Below, one piece after another: positions 13,385 to 14,277 of a DNA stretch of 14,277 nucleotides (the first letter of the stretch is position 1; every line of letters begins with the position of its first letter). The notes below the pieces were generated by a model. That model did no database searches and had not been told where the DNA came from. It saw nothing but the letters and a program-made list of their open reading frames with translations. This stretch comes from Nanobdellota archaeon (GTDB lineage: Archaea > Nanobdellota > Nanobdellia > Woesearchaeales > CG1-02-33-12): assembly GCA_018901315.1 (NCBI GenBank), contig JAHIFA010000049.1, forward strand, positions 1-14,277, written 5' to 3'. Made by a program: the position numbers and the translations under genes.

Positions 13385-13394
13385 TTTATAAAGT

Positions 13395-13955
13395 ATGAAA
13401 AGAAAAAAAGCAGAGAGAACTATCCTGAAAAACAAAATAGGTAGTTCCTACCCTTTTTCTTCCAGGCTAACGCAAGAAGAGCGTGTTAAGTTAGAAAAAG
13501 CAAAAAAGCTTCTTTTGCCAATTAAGGAGAAATATAAACTTACATTTGATGAACTGGAAAAATTGGCTGAGGAAGAATTATCTTTTCCTGCCACAATTCT
13601 AAATAAAAAACTGACTGTTTTAGAGTCTGTTGTTAAGTATCTAAAAGAAGAGCAGGGTGTTTCTTTACGCAGAATATCCAACCTTCTTGGAAGGGATGAA
13701 AGAAATATATGGCATATCTATAACAGAACAAGGAAAAAATATTCTAAAAAATTTGTTATTAAGAAAATAGGGTTATGGATTCCTGTTAATATTTTCTCTA
13801 ATACTAAGTTATCTGCCTTAGAGGTCATTGTCTCATACCTCAAGGAAGAATTTTCTCTCACTTATCATGAAATTGCCATCCTGCTGAAGAGGGATGATAG
13901 AACAATCTGGACTGTTTATCAAAGAGCTAGAAAAAAGAATGTCAAATCAAAATAA
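13395..13955 (+). CDS. Transcription regulator with two tandem copies of one HTH domain
   Basis: A 186-residue basic protein. After a charged helical N-terminal part (1-62), two similar domains follow, at about 64-115 and 129-181. Both fit the pattern P-x2-I-x4-KL-x2-LE-x2-V-x-YLKEE, then I-x2-LL-x-RD-x-R-x-IW-x2-Y-x-R-x-RKK, with the shared RDxRxIW block at 100-106 and 166-172. The second half of each looks like a recognition helix of a sigma-region-4-like HTH. I know this motif from DPANN-type genomes but no characterised member. No ligand-binding or receiver domain is present. The gene sits directly behind a duplicated promoter with four palindromic sites, so autoregulation is likely. Its end overlaps the following membrane-protein gene by 17 bases. 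Confidence 0.8.
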   Translation: MKRKKAERTILKNKIGSSYPFSSRLTQEERVKLEKAKKLLLPIKEKYKLTFDELEKLAEEELSFPATILNKKLTVLESVVKYLKEEQGVSLRRISNLLGRDERNIWHIYNRTRKKYSKKFVIKKIGLWIPVNIFSNTKLSALEVIVSYLKEEFSLTYHEIAILLKRDDRTIWTVYQRARKKNVKSK

Positions 13956-14277
13956 ATTAAGGAAGCTGGAAAATAAGAGGATTGAATTAGTTAGAAATAT
14001 CCAGCTCTGCGAGCATTACAAAGAAAAAATAATTAGGTTTGTCCAGGAATTAAATAATCAACATAATCAGGGATTAATTAATTATGAGGAATATTACTAT
14101 AAACTAAATAGAGCATTAGAACAAAAAACACCAGAGCAGTGGATTCAGGATTATGACAGCTCTATATGGTATTATAAGCATGGTCTGGATAGTTGTGAAA
14201 GAGAGATTAAAAAACAAGAGAACAAGGCAAAGATTGTTCCTCTTGTAACAATATTAGCTGTATTTATGATTCTACGA
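13939..14277 (+). CDS. N-terminal part of a coiled-coil, membrane-anchored protein (runs off the window)
   Basis: An ATG at 13939, overlapping the HTH gene by 17 bases, opens a frame of 113 codons with no stop before the right edge. Residues 1-40 and 80-98 are charged and helical, likely coiled coil. Residues 35-60 (a glycine turn followed by INYEEYYYKLNRAL) resemble a SHOCT-type oligomerisation motif. From about residue 99 (IVPLVTILAVFMIL) a membrane helix begins and continues past the edge. I recall similar N termini in front of large surface or LamG-containing proteins of DPANN archaea, but the visible part cannot prove that. Overlap and orientation indicate cotranscription with the HTH regulator. 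There is no obvious ribosome binding site. Confidence 0.7.
   Translation, partial: MSNQNKLRKLENKRIELVRNIQLCEHYKEKIIRFVQELNNQHNQGLINYEEYYYKLNRALEQKTPEQWIQDYDSSIWYYKHGLDSCEREIKKQENKAKIVPLVTILAVFMILR

Larger units (their letters stand above)
13311..13386 (+). repeat. Tandem promoter repeat, copy 2
   Basis: Second copy of the 76-base unit, ending nine bases before the HTH gene's ATG. It contains operator-like sites 3 and 4 around the TATA box GTTTAAATAA (13355-13364). The differences from copy 1 are single-base substitutions and leave TATA box and site positions unchanged. Confidence 0.85.

Noticed and set aside
13217-13386. CRISPR-like array
   Set aside because: There are only two copies of a 76-base unit with one 18-base spacer, and each unit contains a TATA box and palindromes placed for a promoter. 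Repeat and spacer lengths do not fit CRISPR, and no cas gene is present.
1-14277. tRNA or rRNA genes, insertion sequences, prophage genes or attachment sites
   Set aside because: All gaps between genes are about 200 bases or less. None contains a cloverleaf, rRNA-like sequence, transposase fragment or terminal inverted repeats flanked by target duplications that I could see.

Overview
The window reads as a piece of an archaeal chromosome, most likely from a small-genome, AT-rich archaeon of the DPANN kind (Woesearchaeota/Pacearchaeota-like). Archaeal origin is supported by a Hef-type helicase-nuclease, a UPF0292 Toprim protein, an archaeal PRC-barrel protein, and repeated BRE/TATA-type promoters lying about 25-28 bases upstream of the start codon with no Shine-Dalgarno site between, which means many genes are probably leaderless. 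The narrower DPANN placement is an inference from gene style and from the HTH/membrane-protein pair at the right edge.

Left part (1-3400): the tail of an unrecognised protein; a 140-base stretch of four consecutive stem-loops; pdxS (vitamin B6 synthesis, all three key catalytic residues present, no pdxT nearby); a TrkA/RCK-type regulator with a degenerate nucleotide-binding loop; and a divergent pair, PRC-barrel (minus) and a short soluble TraB-family protein (plus), whose two promoters flank a small palindrome.

Middle (3441-7642): a four-gene membrane cassette with overlapping or closely spaced genes. It comprises an M50/site-2-protease homologue that has lost its catalytic motif, a four-helix membrane protein of unknown function, a small DPGTG membrane protein, and a membrane-anchored alkaline-phosphatase-superfamily hydrolase. 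A UMPH-1-type HAD nucleotidase follows.

Right-middle (7665-11838): an orphan 181-residue protein and a DUF84 house-cleaning NTPase on the minus strand, then hef (its nuclease motif reads ELK instead of ERK), a PIN-domain nuclease, and a convergent ribbon-helix-helix protein with a likely operator at its own promoter.

Right end (11911-14277): htpX and a Toprim protein on the minus strand, then a 205-base control region holding a tandem duplication (69 of 76 bases identical). Each copy carries a TATA box flanked by two palindromic sites (TACAT-N3-RYGTA type). The four sites are spaced 53, 41 and 53 bases apart, near whole helical turns. Directly downstream lies a protein made of two tandem copies of one HTH domain, overlapping by 17 bases a gene that runs off the window and encodes a coiled-coil/membrane-anchored protein. 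This duplicated operator plus duplicated HTH plus membrane protein unit is the strongest candidate here for an undescribed regulatory system.
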